NCBI GenBank assembly: GCA_902477645.1
Contig: CABSIA010000026.1
Span: 1-26,632, forward strand
Length of the DNA: 26,632 bases
Direction: 5' to 3'
From: an uncultured Prevotella sp.
Lineage (GTDB): Bacteria > Bacteroidota > Bacteroidia > Bacteroidales > Bacteroidaceae
Position 1 is the stretch's first letter. Each line of letters begins with the position of its first letter. This document shows positions 15,613-22,233 of this stretch, piece by piece. The position numbers were made by a program, and so were the translations under genes. The notes beneath the pieces are model-generated. The model had not been told where the DNA came from. It worked only from the letters and a program-made list of their open reading frames with translations, and did no database searches.

Positions 15613-16551
15613 TCAAATTCCTTTTGCCGCAAGATAGCGCTCAGCCTCAAGAGCAGCCTTACATCCAGAGCCTGCCGCAACGATGGCTTGCCGATATGTT
15701 GGGTCGGCGCAGTCGCCAGCCGCATATACACCTTCGATATTTGTGCGTGGTGTGCCGTCTATGGTCTTTATGTAGCCTGTCTCATCGACTTCTATCCAGG
15801 GCTTGAACACGTCGGTGTTGGGTTTATGCCCGATGGCGAGGAAGAAACCGTCTATAGGCAAGTCGTAGCGTTCCTCGTCGGCCTCGCCTTTACGCTTGAT
15901 GACATGTGCGCCCTCTACGCCATTCTCACCATATAGTCCGAGTGTGTTGTGCTCATAGAGAATCTCGATTTTCTCATTTTCCTCAACACGTTTCTTCATC
16001 ACGTCTGATGCGCGCAAGTATGGTTTGCGCACTATCATGTACACTTTCTTGCACAATCCGGCGAGGTATGAAGCTTCCTCGCATGCGGTATCTCCTCCGC
16101 CAACCACGGCAACCGTCTTCTTACGGTAGAAAAAGCCGTCGCATGTGGCGCAGGCGCTCACTCCCTGTCCGTTGTATTTTTTCTCGTCGTCGAGTCCTAA
16201 GTATTTTGCCGAGGCACCTGTGGCTATTATGACGGTGTCGGCCTCGACAGTCTCGCCGTTGTCGACGGTTACGGTGAACGGGCGTTTGCCGAAGTCCACA
16301 GCCGTGATTATACCGTCACGCAAGTCGGCTCCAAAGCGCTCTGCCTGCTCGCGGATATCCGTCATCATTTGGTTTCCGTCTACTCCCTGAGGGTATCCTG
16401 GAAAATTCTCCACCTCTGTAGTCTGTGTCAGCTGGCCGCCGGTTTGCAGTCCGCAGTAGAGTATTGGATTAAGGTTAGCCCTTCCTGCATATATGGCAGC
16501 GGTGTATCCTGCCGGTCCGCTGCCTATGATAAGACATCTGGTCTTTTCCAT
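15613..16551 (-). CDS. trxB: Thioredoxin-disulfide reductase
   Basis: This 312-residue NADPH- and FAD-dependent reductase recycles oxidised thioredoxin in the cytoplasm. The FAD-binding GSGPAG is at residues 10-15, the redox-active CATC at 134-137 (SACATCDGF), the NADPH-binding GGGDTA at 151-156, and the C-terminal FAD motif GVYAAGDCAD near 275-284. Length and motif spacing match the low-molecular-weight TrxB type. The start was placed at the ATG ending at 16551 (MEKTRC); an upstream in-frame ATG at 16605 would run into the peroxidase gene. It lies 19 bp downstream of a thioredoxin-dependent glutathione-peroxidase homologue, a sensible functional pair. Confidence 0.95.
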   Translation of the reverse strand: MEKTRCLIIGSGPAGYTAAIYAGRANLNPILYCGLQTGGQLTQTTEVENFPGYPQGVDGNQMMTDIREQAERFGADLRDGIITAVDFGKRPFTVTVDNGETVEADTVIIATGASAKYLGLDDEKKYNGQGVSACATCDGFFYRKKTVAVVGGGDTACEEASYLAGLCKKVYMIVRKPYLRASDVMKKRVEENEKIEILYEHNTLGLYGENGVEGAHVIKRKGEADEERYDLPIDGFFLAIGHKPNTDVFKPWIEVDETGYIKTIDGTPRTNIEGVYAAGDCADPTYRQAIVAAGSGCKAALEAERYLAAKGI

Positions 16552-16570
16552 TTTTTGTATTTGTTTTGGG

Positions 16571-17125
16571 TTATGCTTTGAGCAGTTCCTCAATTTTTGC
16601 CGCAATGTTTGCGATAGGCTCAGTAGGCTCGAAACGTGCCACTATCTGTCCGCGCTTGTTGGTGAGGAATTTAGTAAAGTTCCACTTTATCTCTGCGCTC
16701 TCCTTGTAGTTTGGGTCTTCTTCCGACAGCATCTTGTCGAGGACAGGGTATAAGGGGTGGCTCTCGTCCCATCCGGCAAATCCCTTCTCTTCTTTCAGGA
16801 ACTTGAAAAGCTCATCGGCATCCGGCCCGTTTACTTTTACCTTTTTGAAGCGTGGAAATTCTGTTCCGTATGTCAGCTTGCAGAAGCTGTGTATCGACTC
16901 GTCGGTGCCTGGAGCCTGGCTGCCGAACTGGTTGCACGGAAAGTCGAGTATCTCAAATCCCTGTGAGTGGTATTTCTCGTATAGTTTCTCCAGTTCCTCA
17001 TATTGTGGCGTAAATCCGCACTTGGTGGCAGTGTTTACGATGAGGAGCACCTCGTTTGAATACTCTTTGAGTGATACGTCTTTACCTTTTCTGTCCTTGA
17101 CAGAGAATTCGTAAACTGTTCTCAT
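16571..17125 (-). CDS. Glutathione peroxidase family thiol peroxidase
   Basis: This 184-residue peroxidase reduces hydrogen peroxide or lipid hydroperoxides. The peroxidatic Cys36 is in NTATKCGFT, and the catalytic partners are Gln66 in FPCNQFG and Trp148-Asn149 in KWNFTKFL. A Cys at position 82 (SFCKLTYG) corresponds to the resolving cysteine of yeast Gpx3-type enzymes. It is thus a cysteine, not selenocysteine, enzyme and is probably regenerated by thioredoxin rather than glutathione. The downstream trxB, 19 bp away, supports this. The start is the ATG at 17125, with a T-rich leader and an exact -7 box. Confidence 0.92.
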   Translation of the reverse strand: MRTVYEFSVKDRKGKDVSLKEYSNEVLLIVNTATKCGFTPQYEELEKLYEKYHSQGFEILDFPCNQFGSQAPGTDESIHSFCKLTYGTEFPRFKKVKVNGPDADELFKFLKEEKGFAGWDESHPLYPVLDKMLSEEDPNYKESAEIKWNFTKFLTNKRGQIVARFEPTEPIANIAAKIEELLKA

Positions 17126-17157
17126 TTTTTTCTTTTGTTTGTTTAGTTAACGCTATG

Positions 17158-17165
17158 CAAAAATA
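17158..17165 (-). promoter_or_regulatory. -7 box for the gpx-trxB transcript
   Basis: On the minus strand this reads TATTTTTG, an exact TAnnTTTG, 32 bp before the peroxidase ATG. A TTG at 17188-17190 (minus strand) lies 22 bp upstream and is a loose -33 element. Confidence 0.6.
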
Positions 17166-17272
17166 GCACTTTTATTCGATATTCCGCCAACTCATTACGA
17201 TAATTATGTTTTATTTAGGGATTTTTCCCCAACATTATAGGGAAATCATACTTATAAATATGTGTTTTACTA

Positions 17273-17303
17273 TTGTAAGTGTGAAAATAAAACCATAAAT
17301 TTG
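17273..17303 (+). promoter_or_regulatory. -33/-7 promoter for the small lipoprotein gene
   Basis: ATTG at 17272-17275 and TAAATTTG at 17296-17303 (exact TAnnTTTG) are about 20 bp apart, with the ATG 39 bp downstream. The AT-rich gap to the gpx promoter is divergent. Confidence 0.65.
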
Positions 17304-17342
17304 CAGCAGAAACAATGAAATAACAAATAAAACCATACTATT

Positions 17343-17906
17343 ATGAAAAAGATTTCTACATTTCTGACAATGGCATTCATGGCATTGATGTCGGCGACCA
17401 TGGTATCTTGTGATGAGGATGACGCAATAGCCTACACACTCGAGGGGACTTGGGAAGGTGATATGCAGGTAAGTTGCGTGTACGACAATATGGTCTACGA
17501 TGCGTTGTATTCCGAGATAAACTTTGCACGTGACCCTTACCGCTATTCATCGGGCAGAGGCTACTGGATAGACTACTACCGCCACGGGCCATGGGGTAGG
17601 GACTATGTGGCAAACCATATAGAATGGCAGGTTACGAATGGGGCCATACAGGTGTATTTCGTAGAGGAGGACGCATATATAGCCATTCACGACTATAGCT
17701 TGAGCGACAACTATTTCACGGGGATAATCTACGATGGCGACCAGAGGGTTAACTTCAGGTTAAGGCATACATCTTCGCCAAACTGGAACGATTTTGATTA
17801 TGGCTGGGGATACTACTATGCCAAGCCGGGTTCGGCGGACACACGCGCGGGAGAGAAGATTGATAAGCCTGTGAGAATGTTCGGACGTACACAGACTAAA
17901 GATTGA
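17343..17906 (+). CDS. Small lipoprotein with lipocalin-like beta structure, unknown function
   Basis: This 187-residue protein has a signal peptide with lipobox Cys23 (TMVSC) followed by DEDDA, an acidic tract that suggests surface export. The mature part begins TLEGTWEGDM, a typical opening strand of small lipocalin-like Bacteroidetes proteins. It is very rich in Tyr, Trp and Gly, with blocks such as RDPYRYSSGRGYWIDYYRHGPWG and FDYGWGYYYAKPGS. Strands alternate with these aromatic loops. No active-site motif is seen. It stands alone between a divergent promoter and a bidirectional terminator. Confidence 0.72.
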   Translation: MKKISTFLTMAFMALMSATMVSCDEDDAIAYTLEGTWEGDMQVSCVYDNMVYDALYSEINFARDPYRYSSGRGYWIDYYRHGPWGRDYVANHIEWQVTNGAIQVYFVEEDAYIAIHDYSLSDNYFTGIIYDGDQRVNFRLRHTSSPNWNDFDYGWGYYYAKPGSADTRAGEKIDKPVRMFGRTQTKD

Positions 17907-17937
17907 ATTTTAGGTGAAATATAAAATATACGCAAAA

Positions 17938-17968
17938 GCTCCGCAACCAGATTGGAAGGTTGCGGAGC
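17938..17968. terminator. Bidirectional terminator
   Basis: GCTCCGCAACC (17938-17948) pairs perfectly with GGTTGCGGAGC (17958-17968) around a 9-nt loop, with AAAA on the left and CTTT on the right. It separates the convergent small lipoprotein gene and the nuclease gene. Confidence 0.8.
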
Positions 17969-18009
17969 CTTTCACTGCTTTGTTTGGCTATGTTGTTGTT
18001 TATTAGGGG

Positions 18010-18924
18010 TTAATTGTACCCCCAAAGTTTCATGTTGACGGTTGATTCTACTTTTCTTTCAATATCATCGGGCAGATTGCAGAAAAAGTCGATACCCGTT
18101 TTTTGTTCAAGCTCATCGATGGATATGACATATTTTGCCAGAGCCTTGCCGTTGTCGCTGCCTTCAGCATGCTCTATCCAGAAAGCCATTGCGTCGTATT
18201 TCGTGGCTCCCGAAGGCTGCTTTTTGGAAATCAGAATGGCCATATAGAAATATTTTGGCACGATGAGTCCGTTTGGCAGGGTTGTCATTATCTGGCTCTT
18301 GTTGTCGATGGTGCCTCCCTTGCATACATACATAGTGTCGCAGAATGTGTAGTTGTTCTGCTTTGCCCAGTTGCGCACCTTTGTCTCCATATTTGCCCAT
18401 ACTCTTGCGTTGAAGCCGTTTCTTTGCGGCTGCATGTTAGTGAGATAGAAAGTCTGGTAGTTTCCTTCCTTGCTCTGCAGCCTGTCAGCCGACGGGCATA
18501 TATGGCCATGGTCATAGCCTGTGCCTCTGAACGGGTCTGTTGTCCAACGGTATTCTACTGGCAACTGTGGGTCTTGCGGATATTGTGGGTTGCCTTGATA
18601 TCTGTCGGTGTTTTGTTCCATTATGCTTTTGTACATTTGGTAGCACGACCACCGCTGCGACTTCTTGTTGATGTCCCATTCCACGCAATAGTTTATCTCG
18701 CCATTGGCTGTCTCGTGAACTAATATGATGTTTTTGCTTGTATTGCCAATCTTTGGAAACTCCAGGCGGCTGTATGCTTTCTCAACTTTGGCTGGGTTGG
18801 AATTGGTATTCTCAATTTTTGCATTGTTGGCATTGGTATTTGTTGAAATGTTATCGTCGTCATCATCAGAGCAAGCCACCAAAGCCAAGGCTGTGAATAG
18901 ATATAGTAGTGATTTTTTTAGCAT
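18010..18924 (-). CDS. DNA/RNA non-specific endonuclease lipoprotein (NUC1 family)
   Basis: This 304-residue surface-type lipoprotein has its lipobox at Cys18 (LALVAC) followed by SDDDDDN, an acidic export signal. A low-complexity Asn/Thr linker (about 25-45) precedes a beta-beta-alpha-metal nuclease domain. The active-site motif is YDHGHICPSADR (Asp138-His141; the last His corresponds to the general base of Serratia nuclease DRGH). The metal-binding helix follows as NMQPQRNGFNARVWANME (163-180), with Asn172 the likely ligand. It should cut DNA and RNA outside the cell. The start is the ATG at 18924; a longer frame to 18993 lacks a signal at the right place and crosses the rpmE terminator. 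It sits downstream of rpmE. Confidence 0.9.
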   Translation of the reverse strand: MLKKSLLYLFTALALVACSDDDDDNISTNTNANNAKIENTNSNPAKVEKAYSRLEFPKIGNTSKNIILVHETANGEINYCVEWDINKKSQRWSCYQMYKSIMEQNTDRYQGNPQYPQDPQLPVEYRWTTDPFRGTGYDHGHICPSADRLQSKEGNYQTFYLTNMQPQRNGFNARVWANMETKVRNWAKQNNYTFCDTMYVCKGGTIDNKSQIMTTLPNGLIVPKYFYMAILISKKQPSGATKYDAMAFWIEHAEGSDNGKALAKYVISIDELEQKTGIDFFCNLPDDIERKVESTVNMKLWGYN

Positions 18925-18951
18925 ATTGCAAATGGGGTTTATAGGAAACAA

Positions 18952-18996
18952 AAAGTGCGACCGAAGCGTATATGCAACTACGTTCGACCGCACTTT
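18952..18996 (-). terminator. Terminator of rpmE
   Basis: Read on the minus strand, AAAGTGCG (from 18996 down to 18989) pairs with CGCACTTT (18959 to 18952). The stem continues through GTCGAACG against CGCTTCGGT with small mismatches, and a T run follows. It ends rpmE before the nuclease gene. Confidence 0.75.
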
Positions 18997-19031
18997 GTGA
19001 AAAATCGTTTTATCTGGTAAAAGATGTTGTC

Positions 19032-19283
19032 TTACTTCTTGATCTTACCGTAACGGTTCATGAAGCGGTCTACGCGACCTGCTGTATCGACAAGCTTGCT
19101 CTTACCTGTATAGAACGGGTGAGATGTGCTTGAGATTTCGACTTTTACCACTGGGTAAGTTTCACCTTCAAATTCTACTGTCTCATTTGTCTTGCATGTA
19201 GACTTTGTAAGGAACATATCGCCGTTGGACATATCCTTGAATACGACGGGGCGATAGTTTTCTGGATGAAGACCTTTTTTCAT
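19032..19283 (-). CDS. rpmE2: Ribosomal protein bL31, type B
   Basis: This is an 83-residue large-subunit ribosomal protein. MKKGLHPENYRPVVFKDMSNG, the ISSTSHPFYTGK block (SHPFYTGKS) and the basic end GRVDRFMNRYGK are L31 hallmarks. The zinc-binding CxxC pairs of type A are missing: only a single Cys is present in STCKTNE, so this is the zinc-independent type B form. The ATG at 19283 was chosen because it begins the conserved sequence; the longer frame to 19361 runs across the promoter. It is monocistronic, with its own consensus promoter and terminator. Confidence 0.95.
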   Translation of the reverse strand: MKKGLHPENYRPVVFKDMSNGDMFLTKSTCKTNETVEFEGETYPVVKVEISSTSHPFYTGKSKLVDTAGRVDRFMNRYGKIKK

Positions 19284-19331
19284 TTTCGTTTTTATTGTTA
19301 TGTTATAAATAATATATTCACTAATGGGCTG

Positions 19332-19362
19332 CAAAGTTACGAAGTTTTTTCGGTTCTGCAAA
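19332..19362 (-). promoter_or_regulatory. Consensus -33/-7 promoter for rpmE2
   Basis: On the minus strand TTTG (19362-19359) and TAACTTTG (19339-19332) are separated by exactly 19 bp, the ideal Bacteroidetes promoter. The repeat-bounded cassette begins only 21 bp upstream, at 19383. Confidence 0.8.
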
Positions 19363-19382
19363 ATAAATGATGAGAAATTTGG

Positions 19383-19450
19383 AATAGAGCAGATAGAAAT
19401 GATAGAGCGGATAGAAATGATAGAGCAGATAGATGGGATAGAAAATGATA
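19383..19450. repeat. 9-nt ATAGA-N4 array (outer left)
   Basis: Units ATAGAGCAG, ATAGAAATG, ATAGAGCGG, ATAGAAATG, ATAGAGCAG, ATAGATGGG and ATAGAAAATG follow one another at a 9-nt step. The 14-mer ATAGAGCAGATAGA occurs at 19384 and 19420, with a one-mismatch copy at 19402. Confidence 0.85.
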
Positions 19451-19458
19451 GTAGATGT

Positions 19459-19536
19459 CTATAATTTCTATAATGTCTATAATTTCTATAATCTCTATGA
19501 TTTCTATAATTTCTATTGACTCTAATTTTTTTCTAT
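19459..19536. repeat. 9-nt TCTAT-N4 array (inner left, inverted relative to 19383-19450)
   Basis: Units TCTATAATT, TCTATAATG, TCTATAATT, TCTATAATC, TCTATGATT, TCTATAATT and TCTATTGAC keep a 9-nt step. A last TCTAT (19532-19536) contains the stop codon of the minus-strand gene, so the array begins inside the reading frame's end. Confidence 0.85.
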
Positions 19537-20297
19537 CCTTCTTCGATTTTTTTCTTAGCCTCTCCGAGCCTTTTCTTTGTCTCTTCGAGTTCTTTCTTTA
19601 GTTCCAGATAAGCTTGTGCGGCTTTTTCGTGGAGCTCCTGGTATTTTATTTTCCATTGGGCGTTGTCTGCCGTGAGGCTTTTTATTGTAGTTTCCTGCTC
19701 TGCGATTTTCTTCTGGAGGTCGATCATCTTCTCATCCTGTTTTTGCCTGTATCCGGTACGTGCGGCGTGCATACGTTCTTTAATGCCGCCTTGGGCAACG
19801 AAATCTTTTTCGAGTTTTTGCAGGTAGCTGTTCATCATTGCGTCAACCTGATAGCAAAGAGTTAATCCGATATTAGCCATTTCCTCTAACGACCATTTAT
19901 AAAGATATGCCTCATATTGTTCGGTGGTGTTGTTTTTCTTGGTGAACTCCTGCATTTTCGCATAGCGTGGGTTGGTCTTGTCCCAAAGAGGAATGTTGCG
20001 TGAGGATATGAAGTCTTTGTAGTCTTCGCGAAGCTCGTCTATGCTGCTTCTTGCCACATTCAGGAGTTTCATCTCCATCTCTGTAGATGTTTTTCCGTCT
20101 TCGCTGCCTTCAACAATGTTTTGTTTTCCAGAGCGGGCCGCCTGTATCATCTGGTCTACTGTGCGGTCGCCATATTTTGCCATGAAACGCTCACAAAATA
20201 CGAAAGTAAGACGGTAGATAGTGTCTGCTTTCTGGTAGAAATAAAGATTTTTCCAGTTGGCACTTCTTCTCAATATCTCGTATTTCTTTTGTTCCAT
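19533..20297 (-). CDS. Four-helix-bundle protein with C-terminal coiled-coil suffix (23S rRNA IVS/Avd-like superfamily)
   Basis: This 254-residue, all-helical protein begins with a four-helix-bundle domain (about residues 15-125). It carries the pattern of 23S-rRNA-intervening-sequence proteins: WKNLYFYQKADTIYRLT, VDQMIQAARSGKQNIVEGSED and MEMKLLNVARSSIDELREDYKDF. A middle region (about 125-185) leads to a long charged coiled coil (about 190-254, ending KKLEEAKK-like). This is the layout of the four-helix-bundle 'suffix' proteins of Bacteroidetes. Relatives include Avd, which assists reverse transcriptase in diversity-generating retroelements, but no reverse transcriptase is in the window. 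Basic residues on the bundle suggest nucleic-acid binding. The ATG at 20297 is preceded by CATATCTAT repeats on the mRNA. Function is unknown. Confidence 0.78.
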   Translation of the reverse strand: MEQKKYEILRRSANWKNLYFYQKADTIYRLTFVFCERFMAKYGDRTVDQMIQAARSGKQNIVEGSEDGKTSTEMEMKLLNVARSSIDELREDYKDFISSRNIPLWDKTNPRYAKMQEFTKKNNTTEQYEAYLYKWSLEEMANIGLTLCYQVDAMMNSYLQKLEKDFVAQGGIKERMHAARTGYRQKQDEKMIDLQKKIAEQETTIKSLTADNAQWKIKYQELHEKAAQAYLELKKELEETKKRLGEAKKKIEEG

Positions 20298-20318
20298 GGT
20301 TGTGATTTTTTAGATGTG

Positions 20319-20399
20319 ATAGATATGATAGATATGATAGATATGATAGATATGATAGATATGATAGATGAATAGAGCAGATAGATATAATAGTAATAG
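20319..20399. repeat. 9-nt ATAGATATG tandem array (inner right)
   Basis: Five perfect copies of ATAGATATG fill 20319-20363, followed by ATAGATGA, ATAGAGCAG (20372-20380), ATAGATATA and ATAGTAATAG. The array lies 21 bp upstream of the start codon at 20297, so it is the leader or promoter region of the four-helix gene. Perfect copies suggest recent slippage and possible length variation. Confidence 0.9.
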
Positions 20400-20440
20400 T
20401 TTGGAAAGGGCTAAAGGGGGTGTTTGTAATGCCAGTTCTT

Positions 20441-20472
20441 TCTATAATTTCTATTTTTCTATCTGCTCTATT
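20441..20472. repeat. TCTAT array (outer right)
   Basis: TCTATAATT, TCTATTTT, TCTATCTGC and TCTATT lie end to end. Positions 20456-20472 are the exact complement of 19383-19399. Confidence 0.8.
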
Positions 20473-20482
20473 AAAGTTCGGT

Positions 20483-22198
20483 TTACTTCAAGGTAATTGC
20501 GAGCTTCTCAATATACAGTGCGCCCACGGCGTTGTTCCATATAGTGAAGTGCTTGTAGCTGCCTGCGCTGAAGTCGTATGTCATGGTGAATGAGTTCAAT
20601 TTTTCACCTTTCTCAGCAGTAGTTTTTGCCTCAATAGTATTAGCCACAGGGTGAGCCTCTGTGCCTCCATAAACACTGAATGTTGTAGGTGTCTCATATT
20701 TTGCCAGACCTTTGACTGTGATTACTATGCTCTTTATGTCCTTACCGAAAGCTGTCTCATTGAACAGGAAGCCTTGTTTGGATGTGTCTGATGCGTTGCC
20801 TTGTATCTGGATGCAGCCTGAGAAATCGCCTGTTGCCGCACATACTTTTGCACCTTTGAAGATGATATTGTCATAGTTCCATGTAAGCCAAGTTGATTCT
20901 GTGGTCACATTCTGGTTGCCGTAAGAGTTTGATGTCAGCTCTACACTGCCTTGTCTGCCTTGCTCAATGCTTGATATTGTCATGCCGTCGCCAGCGGGAG
21001 CCACATCGCCTCCCTCATTGCCTCCTTCTTCGGCAGCTTTTCCATCTTTCACTATGAAATTCTTTACTTCCCATGTTGCAGAGTTGTCCTCGCAGGCATA
21101 ATAGAGGGCGATTACAACAGCCTTCTTGCCTAAGAATTCTGCTGGTATGTTGGCAGAGAATTTTGACCATGTATTCCAGTCCATGCCCTCAGTAAGAGTT
21201 CCTGTTATATCTGTCCACTTGGTTGTTGTAACATCGTTTGTGTAGTTGTCTGTAATGAGCACCTTGTCTGCAACACCAGGTTTGGCTGCGCCATAATTGG
21301 TGAAATAGCGCAGAATGTAATCGAAGTTGATGACCGCCCCCTTAGATGCTGAGAGGTCAATAGCTTTTGAAACGATATAGCTTTCAGATGGTGTTGTTGT
21401 CTTGCTTGCATTATCATATCCTGTTGCCTTTGCACAACTAAAGTCGATAATCCAAGGATTGCCTTTTATGGTTTTTTCTGTGAATGCCCCGAATGATGTG
21501 GCGAAAGTCTCGTTGATGTATTCGCCTTCAACAGGTGTGTCAGGAGTCTCATTGCCTCCTGTGTTTTCTGCTTCTCCATCTTTTATGCTCAATGATTTTA
21601 CCTCCCATGTTGAAGAGTATGATTCTGTGCAGGTATGGCGGAGTGCCAGTCTTATTTTGCTGCCAACAAACTCGTCAGGGATGTTTGCTGCCACATCTAC
21701 GAAATCGAATTGAGCGCCGTTTATGCCATCTGTAGAATAAGGTATTGCAACCCATTTCGCTGTGGTCGGATCGCCGTTGTAGTCTTTTGAGATGAGAATG
21801 GCATTGTTTGTATTAACGTCTGCGCGCTCATATCTCATGGCATGGTTCATCTCAATGTGGGCTTTTGTGGCGTTTGTAAGGTCAACCTCTGGGCTGACAA
21901 GATAAGTTACACCAGCCTCGTTAGTCTTTGTGCCGTCACCGTTATAGTCCTTAAATCCTGTTATGCAGGCACTCGAATAGTCGATGGTCCATGTGATGTT
22001 GGCGTTGTTGCCTATTGATTTGAACTCTCCAAGTTCTTTTGCGAAACTCTGATCCAGATAAACGCCTTCAGGAGTATCTCCACCACCTTGGTTGCCTCCT
22101 GTTCCTGGATAATCGTAAGGAGCCGGTACGTCCTCACAGCTTGTGAAAGTAATTGCCGCCATAGCAAGGGCAATCATAGAAAATATGGTCTTTTTCAT
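20483..22198 (-). CDS. Lipoprotein with two duplicated choice-of-anchor-J/DUF5017-like modules and a third beta domain
   Basis: This 571-residue lipoprotein has its lipobox at Cys21 (FTSC), followed by EDVPAPYDY. After a Gly-rich linker come two tandem, clearly homologous modules of about 170 residues (about 45-213 and 222-392). Each starts with EGxYxxxxFA and contains W-I-D(Y/F), a (Y)LVS/YIVS-xxxDL strand, an NIP-x-EF-x-G strand, and ends STWEVK/ATWEVK. A third beta-sandwich-like domain (about 405-571) is different. The fold suggests carbohydrate- or ligand-binding jelly rolls; no enzyme motif is seen. It is last in a three-gene operon with a DUF5689 lipoprotein (35 bp upstream) and a TonB-dependent receptor, so it is probably an accessory surface binding protein. 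Confidence 0.8.
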   Translation of the reverse strand: MKKTIFSMIALAMAAITFTSCEDVPAPYDYPGTGGNQGGGDTPEGVYLDQSFAKELGEFKSIGNNANITWTIDYSSACITGFKDYNGDGTKTNEAGVTYLVSPEVDLTNATKAHIEMNHAMRYERADVNTNNAILISKDYNGDPTTAKWVAIPYSTDGINGAQFDFVDVAANIPDEFVGSKIRLALRHTCTESYSSTWEVKSLSIKDGEAENTGGNETPDTPVEGEYINETFATSFGAFTEKTIKGNPWIIDFSCAKATGYDNASKTTTPSESYIVSKAIDLSASKGAVINFDYILRYFTNYGAAKPGVADKVLITDNYTNDVTTTKWTDITGTLTEGMDWNTWSKFSANIPAEFLGKKAVVIALYYACEDNSATWEVKNFIVKDGKAAEEGGNEGGDVAPAGDGMTISSIEQGRQGSVELTSNSYGNQNVTTESTWLTWNYDNIIFKGAKVCAATGDFSGCIQIQGNASDTSKQGFLFNETAFGKDIKSIVITVKGLAKYETPTTFSVYGGTEAHPVANTIEAKTTAEKGEKLNSFTMTYDFSAGSYKHFTIWNNAVGALYIEKLAITLK

Positions 22199-22233
22199 AA
22201 TCTTGTATTGTTTTTATTTGGTTACTTTGTTAA

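Larger units (their letters stand above)
19383..20472. mobile_element. Candidate repeat-bounded cassette carrying a four-helix-bundle gene
   Basis: The segment is closed by a perfect 17-bp terminal inverted repeat: AATAGAGCAGATAGAAA at 19383-19399 and its complement at 20456-20472. Inside are four arrays of 9-nt units: plus-strand ATAGA-N4 (19383-19450), TCTAT-N4 (19459-19536), the gene on the minus strand, ATAGA-N4 (20319-20399), and TCTAT-N4 (20441-20472). The orientation is mirrored around the gene. The left end abuts the rpmE promoter and the right end lies 10 bp before the stop codon of the next gene, so without the segment the gap would be only a few tens of bases. No transposase and no clear target-site duplication is seen. 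Whether it moves is inference. Confidence 0.5.

Noticed and set aside
19533..20297. Diversity-generating retroelement accessory (Avd) role
   Set aside because: No reverse transcriptase, template repeat or variable repeat is visible in the window, so only fold-level relation is claimed.
20121..20375. Plus-strand frame ending in repeated Ile-Asp-Met
   Set aside because: The Ile-Asp-Met repeats are the 9-nt DNA repeat read in frame, and the rest is antisense to the four-helix gene.
20319..20399. CRISPR-like array
   Set aside because: The unit is 9 nt with no unique spacers and no cas genes; it is a simple tandem repeat.
19370..20490. Target-site duplication at the ends of the repeat-bounded cassette
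   Set aside because: The bases outside the 17-bp inverted repeats (ATTTGG on the left, AAAGTT on the right) do not form a convincing direct repeat.
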